A DNA stretch of 64,000 nucleotides from Alteriqipengyuania_B sp035481675 (GTDB lineage: Bacteria > Pseudomonadota > Alphaproteobacteria > Sphingomonadales > Sphingomonadaceae), in the NCBI RefSeq assembly GCF_035481675.1, contig NZ_JAYJJW010000001.1:1178001-1242000 (forward strand). Reading direction: 5' to 3'. Position numbers and translations under genes: made by a program. Under the pieces are notes generated by a model that ran no database searches, was not told where the DNA came from, and worked only from the letters and a program-made list of their open reading frames with translations. Below are positions 62,267 through 64,000 of this stretch, piece by piece. Each line of letters starts with the position of its first letter. Position 1 is the first letter of the stretch.

Positions 62267-64000
62267 ATGAAATCCGTTCGCATGTTCAAGGGCAGCGCCT
62301 CTGCCGCCGCCATCGCATCCCTGCTCGCCATCGCGGCGCCTTCGTTCGCGCAGGAAGCCCCGGTCGAAGCATGGGGCGTCGAACAGACCGACGTCGAGCC
62401 CGATCCCTCGATTACCTACGGCAGGCTGCCCAATGGGATGAAATACGCCATCCGGCAGAACGACACGCCAGAAGGCGCGGCAAGCTTCCGCCTGCATTTC
62501 GAATTCGGATCGCTCTACGAAGCCGAGGACGAGCGCGGGCTCGCCCATTTCATCGAACACATGGTCTTCAACGGATCGACCAACGTGCCCGAAGGCGAAA
62601 TGGTCGCGCTGCTGGAGCGGCAGGGCCTGGCCTTCGGCGCGGACACCAACGCCTACACCAGCTTCGACGAGACGGTGTACCAGCTCGACGCGCCCAACGC
62701 GACGGACGAGGCGATCGACACGGCGATGTTCCTGCTGCGCGAGGCCGCCGGGAACGCGACTTTCGCGCCAGAGGCGGTCGACCGGGAGCGCGAGATCATC
62801 ACCAGCGAACGCCGCCAGCGCGACAATGTCGCCCTGCGCGCGCTGATCGACCGGCTGGAATTCCAGCTGCCGGAATCGCTCTATGACGACCGCCTGCCGA
62901 TCGGTCTCGACACGGTCCTGCGCGAAGCGCCGGCTGAGCGGCTGAAGTCGCTCTACCACCGCTATTACCGCCCCGAGAACGCCACCCTGGTCGTGGTCGG
63001 CGATTTCGATGTCGCGGCAATGGAAACGCGCATCGTCGACACGTTCGGCGACTGGGAAGGCGTGGGCGAGGCAGGCGGCAAGCCCGACATCGGCCGCGTC
63101 GACCTCGAACGCGCAGCCGCCTTCAGCGTGTTCACCGATCCGGCATCTTCCTCCAACGTCGTGATCGCCGTCGCCCGCCCTTACACCGATCCGGCCGATA
63201 CGCTGGCAGAGCGCCGAGCCGAGACGCTGGAAAGCCTCGCCACCTCGATCATGAACCGCCGGCTGGAACGCCTCGCCAACAGCGAGGGCTCCCCCTTGCT
63301 GGGCGGCGGGGTGGTGACGGAGGCGTTCGATCCCGTGACGGAACTGACCATGCTGTCGATCGGCACCGGTGACGGCCAGTGGGCCCAAGGCCTCGCGATT
63401 GCCGAAAACGAACTGCGCCGTGCGCTGCAGTACGGCTTCACCGCCAGCGAGCTGCAGGAAGCGATCGCCAACACAGAGGCGAGCTATCGCCGCGGGGCGG
63501 AGCAGGCCGATGCGCGCCGCACGCGCGCGCTGGCCGATGCCATCGTCAATGTCGCTGGCGAGAACGATTTCGTGACCGACCCGGCGTGGCGCTACCAGCT
63601 GTTCGGGGCGATGAAGGAGACGCTCACCCTCCCCGCCGTGAACGAGGCGTTCCAGCGGCTGTGGACCGGCAGCGCGCCCTTGATCACCATCAATGCAAAA
63701 TCCGTCGAAGGCGGCGAGGAAGCGGTCGCTGCCGCCTTTGCCAAGGCGGCAACCGTTGCGGTGGAAGCGCCCGTCGATGCGGCGGTCGCCACCTTCGCCT
63801 ACGACAGCTTCGGCGACGGGCCGGGCGACGTGGTGGCGGACACGGTGATCGAAGACCTCGGCATCCGCACCGTCACTTTTGCCAACAATGTGAAGCTCAA
63901 CATCAAGCAGACCGATTTCGAACCGGGCCGCGTGCGCTTCAACGTGGCGATGTCGGGCGGCCAGTTCGCGCTGGGCGATGCCGGCCCCGGTGAAGCGCTG
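62267..64000 (+). CDS. M16 family zinc peptidase (insulinase-like), cut by window edge
   Basis: The first 578 residues of a large periplasmic M16 protease; the stop lies beyond the window. A signal peptide (about 1-29, ending FAQE) precedes the catalytic domain with the inverted zinc motif HFIEHM (His94, Glu97, His98). The downstream zinc Glu is likely in AVDREREIITSE. The noncatalytic M16_C-like domain (about 210-390) follows, including ENATLVVVGDFD. Large two-M16 proteins of this type are common in sphingomonads. The 136 bp upstream of the ATG contain no other clear feature. Confidence 0.92.
   Translation, partial: MKSVRMFKGSASAAAIASLLAIAAPSFAQEAPVEAWGVEQTDVEPDPSITYGRLPNGMKYAIRQNDTPEGAASFRLHFEFGSLYEAEDERGLAHFIEHMVFNGSTNVPEGEMVALLERQGLAFGADTNAYTSFDETVYQLDAPNATDEAIDTAMFLLREAAGNATFAPEAVDREREIITSERRQRDNVALRALIDRLEFQLPESLYDDRLPIGLDTVLREAPAERLKSLYHRYYRPENATLVVVGDFDVAAMETRIVDTFGDWEGVGEAGGKPDIGRVDLERAAAFSVFTDPASSSNVVIAVARPYTDPADTLAERRAETLESLATSIMNRRLERLANSEGSPLLGGGVVTEAFDPVTELTMLSIGTGDGQWAQGLAIAENELRRALQYGFTASELQEAIANTEASYRRGAEQADARRTRALADAIVNVAGENDFVTDPAWRYQLFGAMKETLTLPAVNEAFQRLWTGSAPLITINAKSVEGGEEAVAAAFAKAATVAVEAPVDAAVATFAYDSFGDGPGDVVADTVIEDLGIRTVTFANNVKLNIKQTDFEPGRVRFNVAMSGGQFALGDAGPGEAL

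Overview
The window looks like a chromosomal segment of an alphaproteobacterium of the Sphingomonadales, most probably an Erythrobacter-like genus. This rests on high GC, dense ATGA/GTGA gene overlaps, a K+-independent proton pyrophosphatase, a short-form HisG, aerobic cobaltochelatase CobS, the infA-maf-RNase-yacG block, and sphingomonad-type small proteins. The taxonomic call is inference from gene content and was not checked by any search. There are about 61 protein genes and one tRNA. No insertion sequence, integrase, rRNA or CRISPR array was seen, and no gene-free gap exceeds 300 bases.

Region 1 (1-12.1 kb): a partial class A penicillin-binding protein, cobS and an MpaB-type oxygenase. 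An HxlR regulator faces a small detoxification-like operon (DUF1428, VOC, GST, SRPBCC). A J-domain gene faces a bolA-GST-pirin-SDR-hydrolase operon. Region 2 (12.1-23.2 kb): a DUF2332 gene, the hisG-hisD-nusB-thiL operon, a fatty acid desaturase with a small membrane protein, hppA, a FemAB-like acyltransferase with a cupin-like partner, and tesB. Region 3 (23.2-36.1 kb): a tiny gene with a textbook double-glycine leader, uvrC, two flavoenzymes, a wax ester synthase/DGAT with a histone-like tail, a TonB-dependent receptor with an unusual insertion, the infA-maf-RNase-yacG block and tRNA-Phe.

Region 4 (36.3-56.8 kb) is an exopolysaccharide/capsule locus of about 20 kb with visibly lower GC in its left part. 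It has a Wzx-like flippase, two candidate polymerases (EpsG type and O-antigen-ligase type), Wza, a Wzc tyrosine autokinase, and several glycosyl- and acyltransferases. It also carries a TviB-like UDP-sugar dehydrogenase and a UDP-uronate epimerase. A complete set for UDP-diacetylbacillosamine is present (4,6-dehydratase, aminotransferase, acetyltransferase), together with a PglC-type phosphoglycosyl transferase and a PglA-like GT4 enzyme. The predicted product is an acidic polymer primed with bacillosamine, made on undecaprenyl phosphate and exported by Wza/Wzc.

Region 5 (56.9-64 kb): gabD, a GNAT gene, purC, a DUF3857 transglutaminase-like envelope protein behind a palindromic promoter, and a partial M16 zinc protease running off the right edge. 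The items most worth follow-up are the double-glycine mini-protein, the bacillosamine polysaccharide locus with its two undescribed accessory proteins, and the receptor insertion.
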